From a bacterium (lineage in GTDB: Bacteria; Verrucomicrobiota; Verrucomicrobiia; Limisphaerales; UBA8199), in contig JAJYHY010000040.1 in assembly GCA_021784555.1 (NCBI GenBank), positions 1-37,073 of the forward strand: a stretch of DNA of 37,073 nucleotides. The letters are read 5' to 3'. This document shows, piece after piece, positions 8,102 to 16,708 of the stretch. The notes under the pieces are model-generated. The model had not been told where the DNA came from. It did not search any database and worked only from the letters and a program-made list of their open reading frames with translations. A program made the translations under genes and the position numbers. Positions within the stretch are counted from its first letter, which is position 1. Each line of letters opens with the position of its first letter.

Positions 8102-9397
8102 ATGAGAATGATTCGCCACACCGATGCCGACTTTGCGCGCCGGCTCAGCGAGTTGGCTGTCTCCTCGAGCTTGTTCGACTCCGCCATCGAGGAACGGACA
8201 CGGACGATCCTCGAGAATGTAAAGACTCGAGGCGACGCGGCCTTGCTGGAACTGACGGAGCGATTCGACGGGGCAAAGCTCACCCCTTTGCAAATCGCCG
8301 TTACCCAAGCCGAGTTGATGGCCGCCTCGCTGACTGCCGAGCAGGCGTTGCGAAAGGCAGTGGCGGAGGCGGACCGCAACGTGGCGGCGTTCGCCAGAAA
8401 ATCGCGGCGGCGGGACTGGTCGTCGCGGAACTCGCATGGCGCGGTCGTGGGCGAGAGATTTGATCCGTTTCAACGGGTGGGCATCTACATTCCCGGCGGA
8501 ACGGCGCCCCTGGTTTCGACGGCCTTGATGACCGTGGTGCTGGCCAGGGTGGCGGGATGCCCGGAGATTGTGGTATGCACGCCCTGCGGGAAAGACGGGA
8601 GCATCAATTCAGCCTTGTTGTTCGCGGCGCGCGTGGCGGGAGCGACCGAGATTTACCGGGTTGGAGGAGCGCAGGCCATCGCGGCCATGGCCTACGGGAC
8701 GGAATCGGTGCGGCGTGTGCAGAAGATCTTCGGGCCCGGCAACGCGTATGTAGTGGCGGCCAAGAGGCTGGTGGTAGGGCATGTCGCCATCGACCTGCTG
8801 CCGGGGCCGAGCGAGTTGCTGGTGCTGGCGGATGACTCGGCCAACGCCAGGTTCGCCGCGGCGGATTTGCTGGCCCAGGCGGAGCACGGTTCGGGGTATG
8901 AACGGGTCTGGCTGGTGACCACCTCCAGAAGACTGCTCAAGGCGGTGGAGAAGGAAATAAACCGCCAGGTGAAGGACCTGCGCAGGCGTGAGTTCATCGA
9001 AGCGGCGCTCGAAAGAAACGGCTGGCTCATCCAGGTCAAGACGCTGGATAGTGCCCTGGAACTGGCCAACCAATTGGCCCCCGAACACTGTGAGGTGATG
9101 CTGCGAAGGGCGCGAACGGTTGCCAAACGCATTCTGACGGCGGGAGCGATTTTCCTGGGGGCGTATTCCCCAACGGTGACTGGGGATTACGTGGCCGGGC
9201 CAAGCCATACGCTGCCAACCGGCGGGGCGGGCGCTTCGTTTGCGGGCCTGACGGTCGATCAGTTCCAGCGCCGCACCAGTGTGGTCGAATACAGCCGGAC
9301 GGCATTGAGGAAGGCCCTGCCGGCGGTTCGGCAGTTTTCCGGGGTAGAAGGTCTGAGCGCACATGGACGTTCGGCAGAGATTCGGCTTAGGGCTTAA
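8102..9397 (+). CDS. hisD: Histidinol dehydrogenase
   Basis: 431 aa, the standard length. It catalyses the last two steps of histidine synthesis, oxidising L-histidinol to L-histidine with two NAD+ in the cytoplasm. All key residues are present two positions later than in the E. coli enzyme. The zinc ligands are Q259 and H262 (AQAEHG), D362 (TGDY) and H421 (SAHG). The general base/acid pair is E328-H329 (APEHC). The glycine-rich NAD loop is RVGGAQAIAAMAYGT and the substrate motif is FGPGNAYV. ATG 8102 is used; a second ATG three codons on is also possible. No other his genes are adjacent. The next gene overlaps its end by 35 nt if its first ATG is used. The palindromic repeat upstream may affect its leader. 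Confidence 0.97.
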   Translation: MRMIRHTDADFARRLSELAVSSSLFDSAIEERTRTILENVKTRGDAALLELTERFDGAKLTPLQIAVTQAELMAASLTAEQALRKAVAEADRNVAAFARKSRRRDWSSRNSHGAVVGERFDPFQRVGIYIPGGTAPLVSTALMTVVLARVAGCPEIVVCTPCGKDGSINSALLFAARVAGATEIYRVGGAQAIAAMAYGTESVRRVQKIFGPGNAYVVAAKRLVVGHVAIDLLPGPSELLVLADDSANARFAAADLLAQAEHGSGYERVWLVTTSRRLLKAVEKEINRQVKDLRRREFIEAALERNGWLIQVKTLDSALELANQLAPEHCEVMLRRARTVAKRILTAGAIFLGAYSPTVTGDYVAGPSHTLPTGGAGASFAGLTVDQFQRRTSVVEYSRTALRKALPAVRQFSGVEGLSAHGRSAEIRLRA

Positions 9398-10286
9398 GAG
9401 CGCGCGCCGCGCTTGGGCAACCGCGGCGAAGAGAATGTTCTCGCTGCAGCCCTATCTGGTCCTGGGCCGCGTGGCCAGACTGCCGACGGTCTGGTCCAAC
9501 TGTCTGGCCGGGTGGTGGCTGGGCGGGGGGGGGAACGTCAGGTTGCTCCCGGGCCTGTTTGCGGGTGTCAGCTTCATTTTTATCGGCGGGGGCTTCCTCA
9601 ACGATGCGCTCGACGCAAGCTACGACCTGGAACATCAGCGAGCGCGGCCCATACCTTCCGGCGCTGTAACCCGCAGGGCGGCACTGGTCTGGGGCTGGGC
9701 ATGGATGGCGCTGGGGTTGGCGAGCCTCTTCTTCATGGACAGCGGCAGCGGCATCCTGGGCGTGGTGCTGGCGTGCGGCATTCTGGCCCATAACCGGTTG
9801 CACCGGGTCATCACGTTTTCGCCGGTTATTCTTGGTCTGTGCCGCTTTTTCGTCTATATCATCGGCGCCTCCACCGCCTTTTTTGGCGTTTCGGGCTGGG
9901 CCATCTGGTGCGGCCTGGCGGTGGCCGCCTACGTGGCCGGGATGGGATGGCTGGCCCGGCTGCGCGGCCCACCCGCCCGTTTTCCGTACTGGCCGGTGGT
10001 CTTGCTCGCCATTCCCATCCTGCTGGGGTTGCTCATGGATGCGGGCGTGTACAGGACGGCTGGTCTTTTGCTGTCTCTGATCCTGGCACTCTGGCTGGTC
10101 CGTTGTTTGTGGCGCCTTATCAGCCGAGCCGAGCGCGACCTCACCGGTATGCGGGCCGGGCTGGTAGCGGGCATTGTGTTCGTGGATTGGCTGGCGACAG
10201 CCGGCGGCCCGCGCCTCTTGAGCTTCATCTTTATCGCCCTGTTCCTGCTCACACTGGGCCTCCACGCCCTCGCTCCGACTGAGTAA
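9363..10286 (+). CDS. UbiA-family membrane prenyltransferase (EboC-like)
   Basis: 307 aa from ATG 9363; ATG 9435 is a plausible alternative that starts right at the homology (MFSLQPYLVLGRVARLP). UbiA enzymes transfer prenyl groups from polyprenyl diphosphates to acceptors inside the membrane. The first Asp motif is clear: NDALDASYDLEHQRARPIPSG spans N80 to G100. Eight or so hydrophobic segments follow. The second Asp-rich motif expected between helices 6 and 7 is not visible; that region reads AYVAGMGWLARLRGPPAR, as in EboC-type members (family recall). The substrate is unknown. It overlaps or directly follows hisD, which implies co-transcription, although no metabolic link with histidine is obvious. 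No other ebo-type genes are present. Confidence 0.85.
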   Translation: MDVRQRFGLGLKSARRAWATAAKRMFSLQPYLVLGRVARLPTVWSNCLAGWWLGGGGNVRLLPGLFAGVSFIFIGGGFLNDALDASYDLEHQRARPIPSGAVTRRAALVWGWAWMALGLASLFFMDSGSGILGVVLACGILAHNRLHRVITFSPVILGLCRFFVYIIGASTAFFGVSGWAIWCGLAVAAYVAGMGWLARLRGPPARFPYWPVVLLAIPILLGLLMDAGVYRTAGLLLSLILALWLVRCLWRLISRAERDLTGMRAGLVAGIVFVDWLATAGGPRLLSFIFIALFLLTLGLHALAPTE

Positions 10287-10443
10287 GAAGGAGTTCGGAT
10301 TCCGCACGGGCGGCCACCTCTGCCGGTCTCGGCTAATTCCGCCAGTCGCAAGGTGCCGATGTCTCTTCTTCTCGCTGGATCGAATGCGCCTCTCGGCCGA
10401 AAAAGCTGGTCAAGCGCCGGTTCTTCGGGCAGGATTGCATCGC

Positions 10444-11192
10444 ATGAGCCGCTCCCGAAACCCTGGAAATCAAACCGACCCCGCCTGGAAGATCGCCATT
10501 GAACTGTTTCTGGAACCCTTCCTTTTGTTGTGCTTTCCCGCCGTCCATGCCTTAATCGACTGGAGCCGCGCGCCCCAATTCCGCGCTGGACTTTGCGGAC
10601 CCCATCGGGGTGTTTGAGCGGACGGGCAATCCCTTTGCGCTGGTGATTGCGGCGCATCAGGTGGCGCTGAAGACGCGGGGCAAGCCGGAGCTTCGCTACG
10701 AGGAGCGGTTCCGGCTGGCGCGCCAATTGCGGCGGGGCGGGTTGGACAAACAAAAGGTCCGGGATTTGGCGAAGGTGATGAGTTGGATGACCGTGTTGCC
10801 GGAGGAACTGGAATTGCGGTTTGTGGAGGAGTGGGATAAACTGCAAGGCGAAGAGAGAGTTATGACGATTGACGAACTGCCATGGCCGTGGGAGGCCGTG
10901 ATGATGGAAAGAGGCCGCAAGGAAGGCCTGGCGGGAGGCCGTGATGATGGAAAGAGGCCGCAAGGAAGGCCTGGCGGAAGGCCGCACCAAGGGCCTGAAG
11001 GAAGGGCAGGCCAAGGGCGTGCTGGAGGCGCGACGGCAGGCAGTGCTGGAGGCGCTGGAGACGCGCTTTGGCGAGGTGGGAGAGCGCGCACGTCAGCGGG
11101 TCCGAGACCTGGCTGACGAGGCTCGCCTGAGCCGGGCGTTGCGCTTGGCCATCACCGTCGCGAGCTTGCAGGAGTTCGTGGCCGGCTTGTGA
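10444..11192 (+). pseudogene. Decayed Rpn/YhgA-like nuclease (DUF4351-type) gene
   Basis: Three fragments of one family are visible in different frames. The N-terminus starts at ATG 10444 and reads TDPAWKIAIELFLEPFLLLC, then FPAVHALIDWSR, the typical opening of Rpn-type recombination-promoting nucleases. It stops matching near 10570. The C-terminal part resumes in the next frame from about 10580 (SALDFADPIGVFERTGNPFALV). The PD-(D/E)XK catalytic core between them, expected to be over 100 residues, is absent, so an internal deletion is inferred. A perfect 43-bp tandem duplication at 10890-10975 then shifts the frame. The last part, with the charged GRKEGLAEGR repeat tail, continues to 11192 in frame 3. 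Removing one 43-bp copy would rejoin the last two parts. The gene cannot encode an active nuclease. Confidence 0.8.
10890..10975. repeat. Perfect 43-bp tandem duplication
   Basis: Bases 10890-10932 and 10933-10975 are identical over 43 bp (unit begins GGGAGGCCGTGATGATGG). A length of 43 is not a multiple of three, so it frameshifts the Rpn-like reading frame. The absence of any mismatch suggests a recent event. Confidence 0.95.
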
Positions 11193-11290
11193 ACGCTACG
11201 ACCGGCGTCGCACTGTCCTATTCTCTCGTGGCCGGAACAAGCGCCGACCCTGGTTTTGTTGATTTTTGCGCTTGGGTTTCACGTACCGTG

Positions 11291-11554
11291 TCAGGCCATA
11301 GGATGTGGTCCGCCCCTGTCGGGAACGTCTTTCCAGCGATGTCGCAACGCTTGGTGAAGGCGCTCCTTGAACTCAACAGGCAAGTCGTAAGGCTGGCCCT
11401 CTTTGTAAAGGCGGATTGTCCTGCGGATGTTGTCCACGACAATTTGACACGGATTGCAGCCGGCTAAATGTTTCTCGAACTCCTCGCAGATGGCCGGGTC
11501 GACCTCGCCATCGACGTATTCGTTGAGCATCGCCAATAATTCTTCGCACTTCAT
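11291..11554 (-). CDS. Putative zf-HC2 zinc-finger (anti-sigma-like) protein
   Basis: 87 aa, no membrane segment. The N-terminal zinc-binding anti-sigma motif is visible: C3, H29, C33 and C36, the last three within KHLAGCNPC (HxxxCxxC), with MLNEYVDGEVDP before it. Such proteins usually bind an ECF sigma factor and are often encoded immediately downstream of it. Here no sigma gene is adjacent: the nearest upstream gene on either strand is the divergent membrane protein at 11800. The C-terminal half (KERLHQALRHRWK) is basic and helical. It may regulate a sigma encoded elsewhere or be a cytoplasmic zinc-finger protein of other function. Confidence 0.75.
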   Translation of the reverse strand: MKCEELLAMLNEYVDGEVDPAICEEFEKHLAGCNPCQIVVDNIRRTIRLYKEGQPYDLPVEFKERLHQALRHRWKDVPDRGGPHPMA

Positions 11555-11799
11555 GAAATCGGCTCTCTCGAACTATAGAGCCGTCATGACCCCAAAGGTT
11601 ACATCAGCCTTGTTTTACCCTCCTTCTTGGCGTATTTGGCGTATTTCGTGGTCTCTGACTCGGTTTTGGTCATTGCCGTTTGTTGGCTTGAATTTCGGGT
11701 TTCGGATTCGGCAGTGCCCCAGGGGCACCGTCCCAGCCCGGCGAGGCCCACCAAATTCTCTTTCTTTCGGGCCGGAGATCGGGTACTAGTACCGCCGTT
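11555..11799. other. Divergent spacer with period-7 and period-9 repeats
   Basis: Spacer between the divergent zf-HC2 and membrane-protein genes. It carries two GGCGTATTT units (11629-11646) and a block at 11659-11713 whose complement contains GAATCCGAAACCCGAAATTC and a GACCAAAAC motif also found at 32892-32939. There is also a perfect inverted repeat GTGCCCC-A-GGGGCAC at 11713-11727. Promoters for both genes should be here but none was identified confidently. Confidence 0.6.
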
Positions 11800-12783
11800 G
11801 TGTATAGGATTTTCTTGATTTCTGTATTGGTGGTGGCCGGACTGGCCCCCGGTCTGGCGCTGGCCGGCACTTATAAGCTCACCTCGGGCCAGGAGATTAG
11901 CGGAGAGGTGCTTCCCAGTTCGGCGAATGACCTGGGAATCACCATCAAGACCGGCGACCAGCAGTATCAACAGGTATCCTGGGCAAGCTTCTCCCAGGCG
12001 GCACTGAAGGAACTGGCCAGGAACAAGAAGCTCGACCAGTTTGTCGCTCCATTTATCGAGGTTACCCAGGCGGAAAGAATCAAGAGGACCGAAGTCCACA
12101 TCAAACCGCCACCCCGGCTGGAACGGCCCGCGGCCCAATCCCTGCTGGGCGCACTTTTCTCGTCCGGGATTGGTCTCTTCGTTCTCTTTGTCCTCTATGT
12201 GGCCACCATCTATGCCGGATTCGAAGTGGCCATTTTCCGGGCCCAGCCCCCGTTGTTGGTAGCGGGCCTTTCGGCCATTCCATTCCTGGGTGTGCTGGCG
12301 CCCATCGTGTTTTTGTCGCTGCCTACCCGGACCAAACCCGCCGAGGCGCCGATTGAAGAAATCCCGATGCCCGCGACCGAAGTTGCCGATGATGCTGCGG
12401 TTCCCGCGTCCGATGACGGCAATCCGATGCACGCCGCTGGCGCGCAGCGTCCGACCGGCCTGCGACTGGCGCATTCGACCTCGGCGGAGACATCCACGGC
12501 ACCCCCGCCCACCCAGACCTTCCAGCGCGGCCAATTCACTTTCAACCGCCGCTTCTTTGAAACGAAGTTCGCCGGCTTCTTCGGCGTCGTCCGCCGCGAT
12601 GCCGACAAGGATATGCTCCTGGTCATTAAGTCGGCCAGGGGCGAATACCCCGGTCAGCGCATAACGCGGATTGCGGCAAACGATCTCCATGTGCAAATCC
12701 AGCGTGGCGCCGCGACCGAAGAGGTCATGATTCCCTTCCAGGAGATCAGGGAAATCCAGTTGAAACACAAGGACGCCAACTAG
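11800..12783 (+). CDS. Unknown secreted/membrane protein
   Basis: 327 aa from a GTG start that is followed directly by a signal peptide or first TM (FLISVLVVAGLAPGLALAG). Residues 24-100 form a short domain beginning GTYKLTSGQEISGEVLPSS, with alternating hydrophobic positions and a basic segment. Two further TM helices lie at about 116-139 and 151-174. A Pro/Ala/Asp-rich linker (about 178-235) follows, then a C-terminal soluble domain (FTFNRRFFETKFAGFFGVVR onward) ending KHKDAN. No family is recognised. The small four-cysteine protein begins 22 nt downstream, so the two are probably co-expressed. A long frame on the opposite strand over the same interval lacks protein-like features and is rejected. 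Confidence 0.75.
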   Translation: MYRIFLISVLVVAGLAPGLALAGTYKLTSGQEISGEVLPSSANDLGITIKTGDQQYQQVSWASFSQAALKELARNKKLDQFVAPFIEVTQAERIKRTEVHIKPPPRLERPAAQSLLGALFSSGIGLFVLFVLYVATIYAGFEVAIFRAQPPLLVAGLSAIPFLGVLAPIVFLSLPTRTKPAEAPIEEIPMPATEVADDAAVPASDDGNPMHAAGAQRPTGLRLAHSTSAETSTAPPPTQTFQRGQFTFNRRFFETKFAGFFGVVRRDADKDMLLVIKSARGEYPGQRITRIAANDLHVQIQRGAATEEVMIPFQEIREIQLKHKDAN

Positions 12784-12805
12784 CGTCCGACTCAGATTCT
12801 GCCGC

Positions 12806-13054
12806 ATGCCTCAGCAATTTGGCTCATTCACCGCCAGCGAACTCTACTGTCCCAAGTGCAAGAGGGCGCAACCCGTGCGCGAGCGTCTGTTGCTGGTGTT
12901 GCCTTCTGGCGAACTCTATGAATTCCTTTGTTCGGAATGCGCCACCTCCCTCGGCAAGCGCACTGTTTCAGGCCCGGCCCTGGCCGCTCCCTCTTCGCCT
13001 CCGCCGCCACGAGCCCGGCGGCCCTCAGCCCAGAGGCGGCGCCTTGCACGTTAG
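12806..13054 (+). CDS. Small CXXC zinc-ribbon-like protein
   Basis: 82 aa. It has two CXXC pairs, C15-x2-C18 (LYCPKCKRAQ) and C42-x2-C45 (LCSECATSLG), separated by a short beta-like segment RERLLLVLPSGELYEF. This arrangement suggests a single zinc ribbon. The C-terminal third is Pro/Arg-rich and disordered. It directly follows the unknown membrane-protein gene and is probably translated from the same message. The function is unknown; similar tiny ribbons occur as nucleic-acid or protein-binding adaptors. The spacer to fmt (13055-13162) holds only a weak GAGGC-GAA-GCCTC hairpin. Confidence 0.65.
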   Translation: MPQQFGSFTASELYCPKCKRAQPVRERLLLVLPSGELYEFLCSECATSLGKRTVSGPALAAPSSPPPPRARRPSAQRRRLAR

Positions 13055-13162
13055 AGTCCTTGAACTTCACAATACGTTGTAAACAAGTCAAATTCACGTG
13101 AGTTTATGCAAAGACCAAGATGGTCTGAGGCGAAGCCTCGCTAGCATTAGCACTTACCCACG

Positions 13163-14116
13163 ATGCCCATGAACACGCTACGAATCGTCTTCATGGGTTC
13201 AGCCGGGCTTTCCTGCGCCAGCCTGCGGGCCTTGCTCGATTCTCCCATCATCCAAACTGTGGGAGTCGTGACTCAGCCGGACCGGCCCAAGGGACGGCAT
13301 CTAAAGCCCCAGCCCTCACCGGTGAAGGAGTTGGCCGTGCGCGCCGGTCTGCCGGTCCTTCAGCCTCAACGGGCGCGGGAGCCAGGCTTCGCCGACACCC
13401 TCGGCCAGCTTAGTCCGGACCTAGTCGTCGTTGCGGCGTTCGGCCAAATCCTGCCGGAACGCGTCCTAGCCCTGCCCCGCTTTGGATGCATCAACCTCCA
13501 CACCTCTCTTCTCCCTAAGTATCGAGGCGCGGCCCCTATCCAATGGGCCATTCTCAATGGAGAAGACGAAACCGGCGTGACCATTATGAAAATGGATGCC
13601 GGCCTGGACACCGGCGATGTGCTCGCGCAGGCCACAACCCCTATCGGACCGGAAGAGACCTCAGGGACCTTGCACGACCGCCTTGCCCGTATGGGCGCCG
13701 AATTACTCCTTCAGACCATTCCAGATTACGTGGAGGGAAAGATTTCTCCTCGCCCCCAACCGGCCGAAGGCGCCACCTACGCACCCAAAATCGGAAAGCA
13801 GGATGGGGCTATCGACTGGACGCAACCGGCCTGGAGGCTTCGGAACCGGGTGCGCGCGCTCGTCCCTTGGCCCGGTGCCTTTACTCATTTCACCGAGCGA
13901 GGCCAATCCCATCTCCTCAAAATCTGGCATGCAGACGAGAGAGAGGAGGCGGGAGCGCCGGGCGAGATTTTGCGCGGGGACAAAGCGGGTATCCTGGTCG
14001 GTTGCGGCCAGGGATCTCTATGCATCACCCAACTCCAGCGCGAAGGCGGAAAGCGGCTAACCGCCCAGGAATTCCTCGCCGGCCATGTGCTTGGTGTCGG
14101 CCAAAGGCTAGGCTGA
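13163..14116 (+). CDS. fmt: Methionyl-tRNA formyltransferase
   Basis: 317 aa, normal length. It formylates the initiator Met-tRNA using 10-formyltetrahydrofolate, in the cytoplasm, before bacterial translation initiation. The N-terminal formyltransferase domain (about 1-190) carries the catalytic triad N111, H113 and D149 in INLHTSLLPKYRGAAPIQ and DAGLDTGD, three positions later than in the E. coli enzyme. The C-terminal OB-like tRNA-binding domain (about 210-317) contains WRLRNRVRALVPWPGAF. ATG 13163 is used; ATG 13169 is equally possible. def, a common neighbour, is absent. It converges on the minus-strand propeller protein gene with a 103-bp gap. Confidence 0.97.
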   Translation: MPMNTLRIVFMGSAGLSCASLRALLDSPIIQTVGVVTQPDRPKGRHLKPQPSPVKELAVRAGLPVLQPQRAREPGFADTLGQLSPDLVVVAAFGQILPERVLALPRFGCINLHTSLLPKYRGAAPIQWAILNGEDETGVTIMKMDAGLDTGDVLAQATTPIGPEETSGTLHDRLARMGAELLLQTIPDYVEGKISPRPQPAEGATYAPKIGKQDGAIDWTQPAWRLRNRVRALVPWPGAFTHFTERGQSHLLKIWHADEREEAGAPGEILRGDKAGILVGCGQGSLCITQLQREGGKRLTAQEFLAGHVLGVGQRLG

Positions 14117-14219
14117 GCCCGGTTGGCACTCCGAACAGCGCGATGATCTGGCCGGCGAGGAACCGTAATCGCGACGCCGGGCAGGGGAGTGCAAGCCGCA
14201 CGCTCGAAGTGGCTGGTGG

Positions 14220-15398
14220 CTACTTCTGAACCCGATAAAACCGTGAGACTCCGCCTGCCGGGACACCGGCCTGAAAGACTCCGCTGTTGCCAGTGACCCT
14301 CGCTCCTGTGTCCAAGTATGGTCCCGTCGGCTGGGTGGCGGTTAGCACCTTGAAGTCCGAGGCCGAATCGTCTCTCGAACTCGTGAACCGTAAAAAGAGA
14401 GCGCCAGTAGCCACAGACAAGCCGCTGATCTTGATCTTGTCCGGTGGCGAAGTAGGCGGCGTAAAGCCCGACCGCAGAATCGTCCCGTCATCACCCACCG
14501 CCACAAAGTACCCGTTCCCGTAAGCGACGCCGTTCAGATTATTGGTCGCCCCCGAGTTGTGGCTCGTCCAAACGACGCCATCCGGCGAACTCACCACCGT
14601 GCCCGCGCCTCCCACGGCGACGAACAGGTTACCGCCGTAAGTGATGGCGCTGAGATCCTCGCTGACCCCAGAGTTCTGGTTGGTGATGGCGATACCATCC
14701 GGAGAGGTGAGAGTTCTGCCGTCCAAGCCCACCGCCACGAACTCGTTCGTCCCGTAGGCAATGCCGCGAAGAGACTTACCGGCGAGGCTATGGCCATAGG
14801 TAAAGGGCGCCCATCCGGGCGGAACCACAATCTTCGCTATTACCGCCTGCGCCCCCGGCACCTCCCCAACCGCCATGAACTGTCCGTTCCCATAAGTGAT
14901 GCCGGAGAGGGAGAGACGAGTTGACCAGCCCATGAAGATCGGGAAAGGATCCGTCCACTGAACCTCTCCGTTGTCGCCGACGGCGACGAAGCGGTCCACC
15001 CCAAAGTTGACGCCATAGCTGATGCCGTAAAAGTAGGGAGGATTGGGGCTGAGACTGGCACTCGCGCGGCGGTACAAGGCTCTCCAGGCAACGGTGTTGG
15101 TCGAAATCACCACCACCCCCGCGCCCGCCGCTGCGAATACGCCGCCGCCGTACGCAATGCACTTGAGTTCGTTGCTCGTCGTGGAAGCGCGCGTGTTCCA
15201 GTTGGTTCCATCGGACGAGACGAGGATGACTCCGTATCCCCCCACCGCGATAAAGCGGTTGCTCCCGAACCCGACACCCAGCAGATGATTGCGCACTGGC
15301 GAACTGCATAGTGTCCACTGGTCGAGCGGGGTGGCGTGCAACCCCGTGGTGAACAGACATCCGCACGACACAGCCACAGCAAGAAGCGACCTTTTCAT
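14220..15398 (-). CDS. Secreted propeller-like repeat protein
   Basis: 392 aa from ATG 15398. It has a signal peptide (MKRSLLAVAVSCGCLFTTGL), so it is exported. The body is about seven repeats of roughly 40 to 50 residues with the pattern GIAYGxxxFVAVGxxGTIxxSxDGxxWT; examples are NGVAYGNGYFVAVGDDGTI and SAITYGGNLFVAVGGAGTV. This is typical of Ycf48/BNR-like beta-propellers. A separate C-terminal beta domain of ~75 residues ends FYRVQK, like the end-domains of the two giant proteins in this window (RYYRVQLIP, FYRVRIAP). It probably has a binding or structural role outside the cytoplasm. An upstream in-frame start exists at 15485 but would place ~29 residues before the signal peptide. Confidence 0.85.
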   Translation of the reverse strand: MKRSLLAVAVSCGCLFTTGLHATPLDQWTLCSSPVRNHLLGVGFGSNRFIAVGGYGVILVSSDGTNWNTRASTTSNELKCIAYGGGVFAAAGAGVVVISTNTVAWRALYRRASASLSPNPPYFYGISYGVNFGVDRFVAVGDNGEVQWTDPFPIFMGWSTRLSLSGITYGNGQFMAVGEVPGAQAVIAKIVVPPGWAPFTYGHSLAGKSLRGIAYGTNEFVAVGLDGRTLTSPDGIAITNQNSGVSEDLSAITYGGNLFVAVGGAGTVVSSPDGVVWTSHNSGATNNLNGVAYGNGYFVAVGDDGTILRSGFTPPTSPPDKIKISGLSVATGALFLRFTSSRDDSASDFKVLTATQPTGPYLDTGARVTGNSGVFQAGVPAGGVSRFYRVQK

Positions 15399-15589
15399 AG
15401 TACCAAAACTCCACGTCCGTCCGAGAGCCTCGGAGGACGACAGGGAACCACTGGCACAAGGCCATCCTGCCACTGACCGACCCAAAGCGCAAGGGTCAAG
15501 TCCTTCGACTGCCCTTCACATTCGTGGCGCGTTTGAACGACGCCGCACCGGCCATTTGATCCGGCCGTCCAATCTGCTAGGCTGAGGCC

Positions 15590-16708
15590 ATGAACAAGCA
15601 ATTGGCGGTTGCGTTAACCCTGCTCCTGGCTGGTTTCCAGATGCTCAGAGCCTCTACTCCCGTGGGGCGCGCGATGGAGCGAATCATCGTTGGGCCGGAT
15701 TCGCACGGGTTCGTGACGGCGGTGTCGAGACGGCCCTTTCATCCGTGGGGATTCAACTATGGCAACGGCGGGCGGCTGATGGAGGACTTCTGGGCCGCGG
15801 ATTGGAAGACTTTTGCCGATGATTTCCGCAAAATGAAGGCCCTGGGGGCGAACATTGTCCGGGTTCATCTCCAATACGGCAAGTTTATGGATGGACCGAG
15901 CCGGGCCAATCGGGTCTCGTTCCAACTTCTTTCGCGAATGCTGCGGTTGGCCGAGAGGATGGGGCTATACCTGGATGTGACGGGGCTGGCTTGTTACCGT
16001 CCGGGCGACACGCCCGCATGGTACAACCAAATGGACGAGAGGCAGCGCTGGGCGGCGCAGTCGAATTTCTGGAGCGCGGTCGCCGCGACCTGCGCCCGCA
16101 GCCCGGCTATCTTCTGTTACGACCTGATTAACGAACCGATTTCGCCGGGCGGCGAGCGCAAGCCGGGACAGTGGCGTTCGGGCAGTTCATTGGGAGGCTA
16201 CGATTTCCTGCAATTCATCGCCCTGGACCCCGGCAAGCGCAAGCGCGAGGACATCCCAGTTGCCTGGATACGCGTCATGCGAGCGGCCATCCGCTCGCGC
16301 GACACCAACGCGCTCATCAGCGTCGGGCTGTTGCCGTGGGGCCGGCAATGGGGCTGGCTCTCCGGCTTCGTGCCGGCCAAAATCGCCCCGGAACTGGATT
16401 TCATCAGCGTCCACATCTATCCCGATTCCAAGAAACCAGGCGAGGCTATGGAGGCATTGCGCAAATGCGCCGTCGGCAAACCGGTCGTCATCGAGGAGAC
16501 ATTCCCTCTTAGTTGCTCCGCCAGCCAGGAAGAGGCATTCCTGCGGAAATCCAAGGCAGTCGCCTGCGGCTGGATTGGCCACTACGATGGTCAGGACCTG
16601 CACGATTTCCGCGTGCTCGACCATAATGGCAAGCTCACCATAGGCCAATCGATCTACCGCTCCTGGCAACGCCTGTTTGTGAAGCTAAGACCCGAGTTTG
16701 CGCCGTAA
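15590..16708 (+). CDS. Secreted GH5-like (cellulase-superfamily) glycoside hydrolase
   Basis: 372 aa. A signal peptide (MNKQLAVALTLLLAGFQMLR) indicates export. The (beta/alpha)8 barrel of clan GH-A is indicated by HPWGFNYGNGG, ALGANIVRVHLQYGKF, the acid/base motif YDLINEP (E182), FISVHIYP (His 275, Tyr 277) and a nucleophile candidate in KPVVIEETFPL (E302 or E303). It is expected to hydrolyse or bind a beta-linked polysaccharide; the substrate is unknown and no carbohydrate-binding module is attached. It is the first of four same-strand genes, with 172 bp separating it from the secretin. A weak TGAGG ribosome site precedes the ATG. Confidence 0.88.
   Translation: MNKQLAVALTLLLAGFQMLRASTPVGRAMERIIVGPDSHGFVTAVSRRPFHPWGFNYGNGGRLMEDFWAADWKTFADDFRKMKALGANIVRVHLQYGKFMDGPSRANRVSFQLLSRMLRLAERMGLYLDVTGLACYRPGDTPAWYNQMDERQRWAAQSNFWSAVAATCARSPAIFCYDLINEPISPGGERKPGQWRSGSSLGGYDFLQFIALDPGKRKREDIPVAWIRVMRAAIRSRDTNALISVGLLPWGRQWGWLSGFVPAKIAPELDFISVHIYPDSKKPGEAMEALRKCAVGKPVVIEETFPLSCSASQEEAFLRKSKAVACGWIGHYDGQDLHDFRVLDHNGKLTIGQSIYRSWQRLFVKLRPEFAP

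Noticed and set aside
9387-11014. Long minus-strand frames opposite the UbiA gene and the nuclease relic
   Set aside because: High-GC shadows, rich in Arg, Pro and Gln, with no family signature.
11599-12807. Long minus-strand frame of 402 codons
   Set aside because: It lies antiparallel to the plus-strand gene with a signal peptide and TM helices; its translation is Gly/Arg/Gln-rich with no domain, and its end is made of a period-9 repeat.
14117-14219. Terminator between fmt and the propeller gene
   Set aside because: Only a 7-bp complementary pair separated by more than 50 nt was seen; no T-tract.
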